From the NCBI GenBank assembly GCA_963697915.1, contig OY969103.1:1364001-1428000 (forward strand): DNA of 64,000 nt, read 5' to 3'. Source of the DNA: VRUE01 sp963697915. Lineage in GTDB: Bacteria > Actinomycetota > Thermoleophilia > Solirubrobacterales > 70-9. Of the stretch, positions 16,947-24,671 are shown in pieces. Under the pieces are notes generated by a model. That model worked only from the letters and a program-made list of their open reading frames with translations, was not told where the DNA came from and searched no databases. Each line of letters begins with the position of its first letter. Within the stretch, counting starts at the first letter, position 1. Both the position numbers and the translations under genes were made by a program.

Positions 16947-18694
16947 GGGGTCAAAGGGACGAAGGCAGGAAGGGGCGCTGGGGACTCCTCGGAGTGCTGC
17001 TGGGGACGGTGGTGGCACTGGCGTTGAGCGCCGTGCCCGCACAGGCCGACTACGAGGAAGTCGGCACGATCGGCAGTCCTACCTCGTTGAACGCCCCGCT
17101 TGGTGTGGCGATCGACGAGGAGACGAAGGATCTGTACGTGGCGAGCTTCCTGGCTGCTCCCAGTGGTTTCGAACCGGGCTCGGTGATCAAGTTCGACGCA
17201 TCCGGAGATCCGGTCAATGCGTTGCGGGCGGGCTCGGTACCGGGCTCGGTTGCCGTGAACCAGGCGAACGGGAACGTCTACATCCTGGACGCTGACGATG
17301 ACGGTATCCCCGGCGGTGGCTTCATCTCGGTCGTCAATCGGGAGGGCGATCAGCTGGGAGATACGTGGGACGCGGGCGACAGCGAAAGCTTCCCCTCCCG
17401 CCTCGTTCAGATGGCGGTGGACGACACGGGGGTTGTGTACTACCCGGATTACTCGGTGAACGTGCTTCGTAAATACGACGCGGACGGTGACCCAGCTGGC
17501 CAGATCACCGGGTCGGATGAGCACACGATCGCAGGCCCAGTTGCCGCTGCGGTGGATCCTGCCGGAAACGTCTATGTGGTTGACATCGTCCAAGCCCGGG
17601 TGCAGAAATTCAACTCAGCCGGCGTTTGGCAAATGACCTTCTCCAGCAATGAAGCGGAGAGAAGCGTCGCTGTTGCCGATGATGGCCGAGTGTTCGTGGG
17701 CAAGGGAGAGAGCGTCAATTTCCATATAACGGTTTACGACGCGAGCGGGGTTGAGATCGATGAGTTCGGTCTGGGTGATTTCGGCACCCCTCCGCTCGGA
17801 GGGTCCTTCATCACCGTCGACTCCACCACGGGATACGTCTACGCAAGCGATCCCGGCAACAACGTGATCCGGGTCTACGCTGAGCCCGAGCCTCCGGTGG
17901 CGACCACCGGCCAGGCGTCGGCCGTGACCCAGACCTCCGCCACTCTGGAGGGCGATCTCAACCCGGGTGGGGCCGAGACCGATTGCCTCTTCCTCTACGG
18001 CGAGGCCGGCGGCTCTCTCGATGAGGAAGCGGCCTGCGAGACCGACCCGGTCGAAGGCAGCACGACGGTCGACGTCTCAGCCGATGTCTCGGGCCTCGAG
18101 CCGAACACCGAGTACGAGTTTAAGCTGACGGCCGAAAACAGCGTCGGCTCCGACGAAGGGGACGTGGAGTCCTTCGCGACTCTGCCCAACGCCCCGACCG
18201 CCACGACCGGCTCGGCTGGCGGTGTGACCCAGACCGCAGCGACGCTTAACGCCACGGTCAACGCCAACGGCGACGACGCGAGCTGCGTCTTCCAGTACGG
18301 CACCTCGACCGCCTACGGCAGCACGGTGCCTTGCTCGGTCAACCCCGTGACGGGATCGAGCGCGACCGTGCTCTCGGCGGCGCTCTCGGGCCTCGCCCCG
18401 GGGACGACCTACCACTTCCGGGTGGTGGCCGAGAACGGCGGCGGCAAAGCCAGCGGCTCGAACCAGACGTTCACGACCGCGGCTCACACCTGTGAGACGG
18501 ATGCCTCGCTTTGCCCGAAGCCCGAGGAGCCCAAGCCGGCCGCCCCGGCGCCGGCTCCCACGCCCGCCCCAGCCCCGCCCGTGACCAAGCCGAAGCCCCT
18601 GAAGTGCAAGAAGGGCTTCAAGAAGAAGAAGGTCAAGGGCAAGCAGAAGTGTGTGAAGGTGAAGAAGAAGAAGCGGAAGGGCAAGAAGCGCTGA
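16943..18694 (+). CDS. Secreted NHL-propeller protein with two FnIII-like units and CKKGF Lys-rich tail
   Basis: A 583-residue exported protein. The N-terminus is basic then hydrophobic (signal peptide ending in VPAQADYEE). Residues about 45-325 are NHL-like blades (GVAIDEETKDLYVAS, AAVDPAGNVYVVD), followed by two fibronectin-III-like units (about 325-510, each with V-T-Q-T-x-A-T-L and G-L-x-P-x-T-x-Y). A Pro/Ala-rich linker (about 525-548) leads to CKKGFKKKKVKGKQKCVK and further lysines to the end. The tail is nearly identical to that of the HtaA protein at 62322. AGGAGG lies 8 nt before the ATG, which overlaps the stop of the previous gene. Last gene of the operon; a terminator follows. Confidence 0.88.
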   Translation: MRGQRDEGRKGRWGLLGVLLGTVVALALSAVPAQADYEEVGTIGSPTSLNAPLGVAIDEETKDLYVASFLAAPSGFEPGSVIKFDASGDPVNALRAGSVPGSVAVNQANGNVYILDADDDGIPGGGFISVVNREGDQLGDTWDAGDSESFPSRLVQMAVDDTGVVYYPDYSVNVLRKYDADGDPAGQITGSDEHTIAGPVAAAVDPAGNVYVVDIVQARVQKFNSAGVWQMTFSSNEAERSVAVADDGRVFVGKGESVNFHITVYDASGVEIDEFGLGDFGTPPLGGSFITVDSTTGYVYASDPGNNVIRVYAEPEPPVATTGQASAVTQTSATLEGDLNPGGAETDCLFLYGEAGGSLDEEAACETDPVEGSTTVDVSADVSGLEPNTEYEFKLTAENSVGSDEGDVESFATLPNAPTATTGSAGGVTQTAATLNATVNANGDDASCVFQYGTSTAYGSTVPCSVNPVTGSSATVLSAALSGLAPGTTYHFRVVAENGGGKASGSNQTFTTAAHTCETDASLCPKPEEPKPAAPAPAPTPAPAPPVTKPKPLKCKKGFKKKKVKGKQKCVKVKKKKRKGKKR

Positions 18695-18717
18695 GTCGCG
18701 CCAACTCCCGTGCGTTG

Positions 18718-18755
18718 GCAACCGCCTGGCGAGAGCCGGGCGGTTGCTCTTTGCC
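18718..18755 (+). terminator. Rho-independent terminator of the surface-protein operon
   Basis: GCAACCGCC (18718-18726) and GGCGGTTGC (18739-18747) form a 9-bp stem with a 12-nt loop, followed by TCTTTGCC. It lies 23 nt after the stop codon at 18694. Confidence 0.8.
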
Positions 18756-18770
18756 ATAGCCTTAGCACGC

Positions 18771-19274
18771 ATGAGATACGCAAGCGTTTTTACCGTCCTC
18801 CTGGCACTTCTCCTCGCTGGTTGCGGTGGAGATTCGGACCAGACCAGCCAGACGACCGCGCAGGAGACCTCGGGCGAGCAGAGCATCACCGGGTTCGGCG
18901 AGGAGTCGGAGGCCGAGGAGCGAGCGGCAATCCTCGCCGCCGAGCGCGGCTACTTCACCGCCCTCGGCGCGGAGGAGTTCGCCGAGGCTTGCGATCGCCT
19001 AGCCGAGAGCTCGCGCAGCTCACTCGGCGGCCTCACCGGGTCGGGTGGGAACTGCGCTGCCGCTCTCCCCCGCCTGCTCACCCCCGAAGCCTTCGCCCTC
19101 GCCCGTCAGGCGGCAAAGGGTGAGGTGACCGCCGTCCGCGTCGACGGCGAGCAGGCCTTCGTCGTCTACCGCGCCCCCGGCGCAACGCTCTTCGTCCTGC
19201 CGATGGTCGAGGAAGCCGGCGAGTGGAAGCCGACCAGCCTCACCGGCTCCGTCTTGGTGCCGGACCTCAACTGA
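18771..19274 (+). CDS. Small lipoprotein of unknown function
   Basis: A 167-residue lipoprotein precursor: short basic N-terminus, hydrophobic core and lipobox LLAGC with acylated Cys18, followed by a Gln/Thr/Ser/Glu-rich linker. The rest (YFTALGAEEFAEACDRLAES to the end) resembles small NTF2/SnoaL-like periplasmic folds in which a helical pair is followed by a strand-rich part (VTAVRVDGEQAFVVYRAPGA). That fold assignment is a guess. ATG at 18771 is chosen because it gives a complete signal peptide. Confidence 0.75.
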   Translation: MRYASVFTVLLALLLAGCGGDSDQTSQTTAQETSGEQSITGFGEESEAEERAAILAAERGYFTALGAEEFAEACDRLAESSRSSLGGLTGSGGNCAAALPRLLTPEAFALARQAAKGEVTAVRVDGEQAFVVYRAPGATLFVLPMVEEAGEWKPTSLTGSVLVPDLN

Positions 19275-19290
19275 GGCCCCTCACCTTTCA

Positions 19291-19364
<74 letters not shown>

Positions 19365-19417
19365 CGGTTCGGCCAATCGTACTTTCCTGCTGCCGGGGGT
19401 TAGCGTGGTAGCCGTCG

Positions 19418-20209
19418 ATGGCCCTGTTGGCGACCAAACTGCTGCTCGCTCCGCTCTGCGTGGTCGGCGTTTCCGTCGCTGGGCGGCGCTGGGGGGTGGC
19501 CGTGGCCGGGGTGCTCGGCGGCCTTCCGGTCGTCGCCGGGCCGATCCTGTTGGTCCTGACGCTCGTGCACGGACGGTCCTTCGGGGCCGATGCCGCCGCG
19601 GGGGCGCTGCTGGGCCTGGGGGCCCTGACTCTGTTCGTCGTCGTCTACGGGCTCGTCGCGGTCCGTGCCGGCGCGGCGGCGAGTGTCCTCGCGGGCTGGA
19701 CCGCGTTCTTGGTAGGCGTCGCCCTGTTGGCGCTGATCGAGCCGCCGCCGGCGATCTCACTGGTCCTGGTCTGCGTCGGATTCGCGCTGGGCTACAGGCT
19801 GCTGGTTGCGCCGGAGCAGCCGCTCGCGCCCCCGGGACTGTTGCCATGGTGGGACCTGCCGGGGCGGGCGCTCTCGGCGCTCGTGCTGGTCGTGACCCTG
19901 ACGGCGGTGTCAGGCGCCCTCGGCCCGCAGCTGAGTGGGCTGCTCGCGCCCTTCCCGATCGTCACCAGCGTCTTGGCCGTGTTCACCCATCTCCACGGTG
20001 GGGTGGACCAGGTACGCGTCCTCCTACGCAACTTCCTCGTCGGCTTCTACGGGTTCGCGGCGTTCTGCTTCGTCCTCGCGGTCAGCCTGCCGAACATGGA
20101 CACCGCCGCCGCGTTCCTCGTCGCCTTGATGGCTGCCCTGGCGACGCAGACGATCACCTTCCTCCTGCGCACGCGGGTGGAGCCTGCCTCGCAGCGGAGC
20201 GGCGCATAG
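19418..20209 (+). CDS. Polytopic membrane protein of unknown function with internal similarity
   Basis: A 263-residue membrane protein with about eight hydrophobic segments. Two parts resemble each other: GVLGGLPVVAGPILLVLTLV near residue 33 and GLLAPFPIVTSVLAVFTHLH near residue 175, each a G-L-x-x-x-P-(V/I)-V-x-(G/S) turn in a helix. This hints at an internal duplication such as is common in transporters. I do not recognise a named family. It is preceded by the tRNA on the other strand and followed after 10 bp by yceH. Confidence 0.7.
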   Translation: MALLATKLLLAPLCVVGVSVAGRRWGVAVAGVLGGLPVVAGPILLVLTLVHGRSFGADAAAGALLGLGALTLFVVVYGLVAVRAGAAASVLAGWTAFLVGVALLALIEPPPAISLVLVCVGFALGYRLLVAPEQPLAPPGLLPWWDLPGRALSALVLVVTLTAVSGALGPQLSGLLAPFPIVTSVLAVFTHLHGGVDQVRVLLRNFLVGFYGFAAFCFVLAVSLPNMDTAAAFLVALMAALATQTITFLLRTRVEPASQRSGA

Positions 20210-20219
20210 CATTGCCCCG

Positions 20220-20882
20220 GTGGAGGCCGATGCGGTCGAGATCCGGGTGGTGGGCTGCCTGCTGGAGAAGCAGCGGGCGACCCCTGACGCATACCCGCTC
20301 TCGCTGAACGCGCTGCGCCTCGCCTGCAACCAGGCGACCAACCGCGACCCGGTCGTCGAGTACGACGAGGCGACGGTGGTCGAGGCGCTGCGCCGCACCG
20401 CCCTGAAGGGCTGGACGCGGCTCGCCAGCGGCGCCGGCAGCCGCGCCCGCAAGTACCGGCACCTGCTCGACGACGCACTCGACGCCGACGACGCCGAGCT
20501 CTCGCTGCTCGCCGTCCTGATGCTGCGCGGCGCCCAGACCCCGGGAGAGCTGAAACAGCGGACCGAGCGCCTGCACGACTTCGCCGACCTCGGCGCCGTG
20601 CACGACACCCTCGACCGCCTGGTCGAGCGCGACTACGTCGCCCGCCTCGCCCGCCGACCCGGTCAGAAGGAGGAGCGCTTCGAACAGCTGCTCGGTGGGG
20701 CCGATGGCGAGGATCCGATCACGTCGTCCACGTCAGGCGTGGACAACGTGATGGCGGATGGCGGGGAGGAGGCGCCCGGTCCGGATCGGGCTCCGCCCGA
20801 GGACCGCCTCGAGCGGCTCGAGCGCGAGCTCACCGAGCTGCGTGAGCAGGTACGTGAGCTGCGCGACGCCCTTGGCGGCTAG
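20220..20882 (+). CDS. yceH: YceH/UPF0502 family protein (DUF480)
   Basis: A 220-residue cytoplasmic protein of the UPF0502 family, predicted to contain two winged-helix domains. Family landmarks are CLLEKQRATPDAYPLSLNAL (about 13-32), ACNQATNRDPVV and LLAVLMLRGAQTPGELKQRT. The exact role is not known. GTG start. Residues about 167-178 (DPITSSTSGVDN) are encoded by a palindrome and lie in a linker before a C-terminal coiled coil (ERLERELTELREQVRELRD). The stop codon directly abuts the stop of the convergent gene at 20883. Confidence 0.88.
   Translation: MEADAVEIRVVGCLLEKQRATPDAYPLSLNALRLACNQATNRDPVVEYDEATVVEALRRTALKGWTRLASGAGSRARKYRHLLDDALDADDAELSLLAVLMLRGAQTPGELKQRTERLHDFADLGAVHDTLDRLVERDYVARLARRPGQKEERFEQLLGGADGEDPITSSTSGVDNVMADGGEEAPGPDRAPPEDRLERLERELTELREQVRELRDALGG
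20718..20752. repeat. Palindrome inside yceH
   Basis: Arms ATCACGTCGTCCACG (20718-20732) and CGTGGACAACGTGAT (20738-20752) pair with one mismatch around a 5-nt loop. It is read in frame in the YceH linker. Single copy in the window. Confidence 0.6.
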
Positions 20883-21518
20883 CTACTCCGGCTCGGCGTA
20901 GAGGCTCTCGGAGGCGAGCTCGAGCGCCCGCTGGCTCCAGAGCTTGACCTGCATGTAGATGTCGTCGCCGTAGCCCTCGAGCGCGTCGAGGGCGAGCAGG
21001 GTGAAGCGCTCGTTGGCGATCGCTTCCTGGTCGACGGTCTCGCGGTCGAGCTCCGCGGTCGCCGCGACGGCGCCGTTGACCAGCGGCTGCCCCCAGACCA
21101 GGGTTACCGCTCCGGCCTGGCCGTTCGCCCCTCGCCAGCGGCCGATCACGTCGTCGTTGAGGTCGATCTGCCAGTCCGGGTTGTCGGCCGCGATCACGTC
21201 GGTGAAGTCGGCGGTGGCGCGGAACTCGGTGGCCTCGCCCTCCTCCGGCTGGACGTAGGAGACGTGGCCGAACAGCTCCAGCACCCCGTCCGGACCCTCG
21301 GCGAGCACCGTCGCCGGCACCCAGACCCGGCCGCCCCAGGCGCGCTCCGGGAACCACTCCACCCCGTCAGGGATATCGACACCCTCGGGCAGGTCCCCGA
21401 TCGCTTCGCAGGCCTTGACGAACTCGGCGCTCAGCTTCTCGGCGAAGCGCCCACGCGGGATCCCCTCCTGGGTCGAGTCGGCGATGAAGCGCGGGATCGG
21501 GCGTGGGGTCGGCGTCAT
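20883..21518 (-). CDS. Hypothetical protein
   Basis: A 211-residue, acidic, probably cytoplasmic protein with no signal peptide or membrane helix. It has an alternating strand-rich centre (WGGRVWVPATVLAEGPDGVL, FGHVSYVQPEEGE) and ends in a helix (YMQVKLWSQRALELASESL). I do not recognise a family. The ATG directly follows the galT stop (TGAATG), so it is the last gene of the tlpA-like/nfeD/slipin/galT run. Confidence 0.7.
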   Translation of the reverse strand: MTPTPRPIPRFIADSTQEGIPRGRFAEKLSAEFVKACEAIGDLPEGVDIPDGVEWFPERAWGGRVWVPATVLAEGPDGVLELFGHVSYVQPEEGEATEFRATADFTDVIAADNPDWQIDLNDDVIGRWRGANGQAGAVTLVWGQPLVNGAVAATAELDRETVDQEAIANERFTLLALDALEGYGDDIYMQVKLWSQRALELASESLYAEPE

Positions 21519-22601
21519 TCAGAGGCACTCTCTCAGGTCGGCGGCGGCGAGCTCGGGCGGGTAGATGTTGATGTCGACGCCGGTGCCCAGCTCGAAGCCG
21601 GCCTTGACCGTCAGCCGCGGGGCGATGTCGACGTGCCAGTGGAAGTCCTCGGCGCCGCGCGGCGCGGTCGCCACCCAGAGGTTCAGCTCGGGCGCGCCGC
21701 CGAAGCGCGCCGCCAGCAGACGCAGCGCCGTCTGCAGCATCGCCGCCCCCGCCTCGTCCGCCTCGAAGCGGGCCACCGGCCGGCGCGGCACGATGCGCAG
21801 CTCGTAGGGGGAGCGCGAGGCCCAGGGGCAGATCAGCGCCGCCTCGTCGTCGATCGCCACCAGCCGCTCGCGCCGCCGCACCTCCTCGACCAGGACGTCG
21901 CTGAGCAGCCCGCCCCCGGCGGTGCGTTCGCTGTAAGCGCCGACCCGCTCGCGCTCCCGCGCAACCGCCGCCGGCACGAAGGGCAGCGCGTAGAGCTGGG
22001 CGTGGGTGTGGGGCAGTGAGGCGCCCGCTCCCGCGCCCTCGTTGACGACGAGTTGGACGTAGGAGGCGTCGGCGTGGGCGCGCATCCGCGCGCGCCAGGT
22101 GGCGACGGCGCCGGCGAAGCGCTCGTCGCTGAGCTCGGCCAGCGCGGTGACGTGCTCGGGGGCGTTGATCAGCACCTCGTGGCCACCACGTGCCGGCCGC
22201 GTGGCGAAGAGGTCCGGTTCGCCCGCCCGCCGCGACTCGAGCAGGGGGTCGCCGGCGCTGGCGAAGGCACCGGCCTCGCCGCTGCGCGGCGCCTCGTCCG
22301 ATCCCTCGCCGGCCCCCAGCGCCGGGTAGAGGTTGGGCACGACGCGGCTGGTCCAGCCCGGCGTGTCGGGCTCGCCGCCGCCCGGTCGCACCGCGTAGAC
22401 CTCGGGCGGCGTCTTGCCCTCGCAGAACGGGCAGGAGTCGGCGCCCTCCGTGCTTCCGGTGCGCTTTTCCCGTCTCTCAGCGGAGAAAGGCGCACCGGAA
22501 CCGGTCTCGTGCGGGCGGCTCGCCCGCCCGGGCGCGAGGATCGTCCGCAGCCCGGTCAGCTGGTCTATGCGGATCTCGGGCGCGCTCAGGGCTCTGCTCA
22601 G
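21519..22601 (-). CDS. galT: Galactose-1-phosphate uridylyltransferase family (CTG start proposed)
   Basis: HIT-superfamily nucleotidylyltransferase of the Leloir pathway, exchanging UMP between UDP-glucose and galactose 1-phosphate; members can instead act as ADP-glucose phosphorylases. Seen: SCPFCEGKTPPEV (zinc CxxC near residue 56), RVVPNLYPAL, and the catalytic HxHxQ motif LPHTHAQLYALP (about 197-208). The first ATG/GTG/TTG is a GTG at 22391, inside the protein, which would drop the CxxC. The frame is open further upstream and encodes a proper GalT N-terminus (SAPEIRIDQLTGLRTILAPG). The best start is CTG at 22601, overlapping the slipin stop as CTGA. Residues about 35-50 (SGAPFSAERREKRTGS) come from a family A palindrome. 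Confidence 0.85.
   Translation of the reverse strand: MSRALSAPEIRIDQLTGLRTILAPGRASRPHETGSGAPFSAERREKRTGSTEGADSCPFCEGKTPPEVYAVRPGGGEPDTPGWTSRVVPNLYPALGAGEGSDEAPRSGEAGAFASAGDPLLESRRAGEPDLFATRPARGGHEVLINAPEHVTALAELSDERFAGAVATWRARMRAHADASYVQLVVNEGAGAGASLPHTHAQLYALPFVPAAVARERERVGAYSERTAGGGLLSDVLVEEVRRRERLVAIDDEAALICPWASRSPYELRIVPRRPVARFEADEAGAAMLQTALRLLAARFGGAPELNLWVATAPRGAEDFHWHVDIAPRLTVKAGFELGTGVDINIYPPELAAADLRECL
22454..22500. repeat. Family A palindromic element, copy 1 (in galT)
   Basis: A 47-bp element with ends TTCCGGTGCGC and GCGCACCGGAA (perfect 11-bp arms). In the reverse orientation it matches the copy at 29328-29374 at about 40 of 47 positions. It is read in frame within the GalT N-terminal region. 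Confidence 0.85.
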
Positions 22602-23440
22602 GCGCGTGAGGGGGGCAGGTCCTCGCCGTCGCCTTCGGGCGAGGGCGGCGGGGGAGGCGGCGTCGGTGGCTTCGGCCCGGATCCACCCTCGGTCGCCTCG
22701 AGGAACGGCTTGAGCACATCCATCGGCAGCGGGAAGACGATCGTCGTGTTCTGGTTGCTGCCGATCTCCAACAGCGTCTGCAGGTAGCGCAGCTGCAGCG
22801 AGGCCGGGTTGGTGCTGATGATGTCGGCCGCGTCGGTGAGCTTCTGCGCCGCCTGGTACTCGCCCTCGGAGTTGATGATCTTCGCCCGCCGCTCGCGCTC
22901 GGCCTCGGCCTGGCGCGCCATCGCCCGCTGCATCTGCTCGGGGATCTCGACGTCCTTGATCTCGACCGCGGTCACCTTCACGCCCCAGGGCTCGGTCGAC
23001 TCGTCGATGATCGTCTGCAGCTCTTCGTTGAGGCGCTCGCGCTCGGCCAGCAGCTGGTCCAGCTCGGCCTTGCCGAGCACCGAGCGCAGCGCCGTCTGCG
23101 CGATCTGCGACGTCGCCAGGAGGAAGTTCTCGACCTCGACGATCGACCGGTTGGCGTCGACGACGCGGAAGTAGGCGACCGCGTTGACGCTGGAGGGCAC
23201 GTTGTCGCGGGTGATCACCTCCTGCGGCGGGATGTTGAGCGTCACCGTGCGCAGGTCGACCCGTTCCATGCGGTCGATCAGCGGGATCAGCAGGATCAGG
23301 CCCGGGCCCTTGGTCGCGATCAGCCGGCCGAGCCGGAAGATGACGCCGCGCTCGTACTCGCGCAGCACCCGCACGGAGGAGCCGACGACGATCAGCAGGA
23401 ATATCGCCAGGACGACGAGTACCACGAGCGCGATTTCCAT
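22598..23440 (-). CDS. Slipin/stomatin-like SPFH (band 7) protein
   Basis: Membrane-associated scaffold protein of the prohibitin/stomatin superfamily, which forms oligomers in membrane microdomains. The 280-residue product has an N-terminal membrane helix (about 3-25), the slipin signature YERGVIFRLGRL (about 30-41) and a long SPFH domain with PPQEVITRDNV, then a coiled coil (QRAMARQAEAERERRAKIINSEGEYQAA) and a Pro-rich end. The gene starts within the stop of nfeD (TGATG). A slipin paired with NfeD is a well-known gene pair. It is followed by galT through a CTGA overlap. Confidence 0.93.
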   Translation of the reverse strand: MEIALVVLVVLAIFLLIVVGSSVRVLREYERGVIFRLGRLIATKGPGLILLIPLIDRMERVDLRTVTLNIPPQEVITRDNVPSSVNAVAYFRVVDANRSIVEVENFLLATSQIAQTALRSVLGKAELDQLLAERERLNEELQTIIDESTEPWGVKVTAVEIKDVEIPEQMQRAMARQAEAERERRAKIINSEGEYQAAQKLTDAADIISTNPASLQLRYLQTLLEIGSNQNTTIVFPLPMDVLKPFLEATEGGSGPKPPTPPPPPPSPEGDGEDLPPSRA

Positions 23441-23925
23441 CAGCCTGCTCCTTCTTCAGCGGGGACCGCGGCCGGCGGGTCGGGTCGCACCACCAAGGTG
23501 AGCCCCTCGACCGCCTCGACCTTGACTCTATCTCCCGGTCGCAAGGGGTCCCCCGCGCCGACCAGCCGCGCCCGCCACAGCGCCCCCTCGATCCAGACCT
23601 GGCCCTCGGGGTCGAGCGAGGTGCGCACCTCGGCGCTCGCCCCGATCAGCTCCTCCGAGCCGGTGCGGACCGGCTCGTCGCGGTGGGCGGCGAGCACTTT
23701 GCGGCCGACCACGTAGGCGGTGACGAGGGAGAGGACGCCGAGCGTGATCAGCGCCGGCCCGGCCCAATCGGCGGCGCTCGAGTCGGATTCGGCGGCGAGC
23801 GCGTAGACGCCGGCGCCGATCAGGCCCAGCGCCCCGAGCGCCGCCAGCACCCCGCCGGTCGGCAGCAGCAGCTCGGCCAGGAGCACGATGACGGCGACGA
23901 TCGCGATGACGACAAAGACGTCCAT
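23440..23925 (-). CDS. NfeD family membrane protein
   Basis: A 161-residue short NfeD (NfeD1b-type, without the N-terminal protease domain): four hydrophobic segments (about 3-25, 30-50, 60-80) followed by an OB-fold C-terminal domain (IGASAEVRTSLDPEGQVWIEGALWRARL ending with GDRVKVEAVEGLTLVV). NfeD proteins pair with slipins to form membrane microdomain complexes, consistent with the slipin gene directly downstream. ATG at 23925 gives the expected hydrophobic start (MDVFVVIAIVAVIVLLAELL). Confidence 0.92.
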   Translation of the reverse strand: MDVFVVIAIVAVIVLLAELLLPTGGVLAALGALGLIGAGVYALAAESDSSAADWAGPALITLGVLSLVTAYVVGRKVLAAHRDEPVRTGSEELIGASAEVRTSLDPEGQVWIEGALWRARLVGAGDPLRPGDRVKVEAVEGLTLVVRPDPPAAVPAEEGAG

Positions 23926-23932
23926 GCCCTGA

Positions 23933-24526
23933 TTATCCGCCCCGCGAGCCTTCGCCGAAGGCGTAGAGCTCGATGTCGGCGCGCAGCTCGGCGAGGTCGT
24001 CATAGGGGCCCTGTTTGAGGAAGACGAGCTCGCCGCCGCGGTCGTAGAAGGCGGTGTTGGGCAGGCCGAGGGTGGCGTCGATGCTCTCGACCACGTCCTC
24101 GTCGGGGTCCTCGTAGCTGGGGTAGGGGACCGGCTCTTCCTCCAGGAACCTGGCCGCTTCCTCGGCCGAGTCCTGGCTGTCGATGCCGAGGAAGGCGACC
24201 CGCTTGCCGTAACGGGCGGCGGCCTGCTGGAAGTGGGGGAACTCGAGGCGGCAGGGCCCGCACCACGAGGCCCAGACGTTGACCACCGCGGGGTAGCCGC
24301 GCAGCTCGCCGAGCCGCTTCTCGTAGGCGTCGACCCCGCCCGGCAGCAGCTCGTTGGCCTGCGCGTAGACGGCCGCCAGCGGCGCCGGCGCTCCCGCCAG
24401 CGCCCGCTCGTAGTCGGGATGCCCGCCGCTCTCGCCGCCGTTCGCGCCCGAGCCGCAGCCGGCTCCGAGCAGGGCTCCGAGCAGGAGCAGGAGAGCAATC
24501 GGGAGGTTTGGCCGCAGCGGCGCCAA
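23933..24526 (-). CDS. Lipoprotein thioredoxin-like protein (TlpA/ResA type)
   Basis: Exported, membrane-tethered thiol-disulfide oxidoreductase. With a TTG start at 24526 the 197-residue product has a signal sequence and lipobox LGAGC (Cys about 24), then a thioredoxin fold with active site WASWCGPCRLEFPHF (about 96-110) and GIDSQDSAEEAARFL, typical of TlpA/ResA reductases. Such proteins reduce apocytochromes or other envelope thiols. The TTG is the only start giving a complete lipoprotein signal; GTA/GTC codons precede it. It lies 7 nt upstream of nfeD. Cytochrome c biogenesis genes sit only 7 kb away, which fits but does not prove a role in that pathway. Confidence 0.82.
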   Translation of the reverse strand: MAPLRPNLPIALLLLLGALLGAGCGSGANGGESGGHPDYERALAGAPAPLAAVYAQANELLPGGVDAYEKRLGELRGYPAVVNVWASWCGPCRLEFPHFQQAAARYGKRVAFLGIDSQDSAEEAARFLEEEPVPYPSYEDPDEDVVESIDATLGLPNTAFYDRGGELVFLKQGPYDDLAELRADIELYAFGEGSRGG

Positions 24527-24671
24527 TTCCTTGACTACAATACGTACGTCCGGTTCGCCGTATGCGAGCCGCTCGAGTGCGCTGGGGGAGGAGAAACCAA
24601 CCCCGGCATCCTCAAAGTCTTTCCCGCGGCAGGCGCGCGCCTCGTTGTGGGAACGAACCCGACAAGCCTTC

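Noticed and set aside
9736..18694. Recent horizontal transfer of the surface-protein operon, suggested by slightly lower GC in the first gene
   Set aside because: A paralogue at 46774 and a shared tail in the HtaA protein show that these families belong to this genome; repeats and Thr/Ser/Asn-rich content explain the codon shift.
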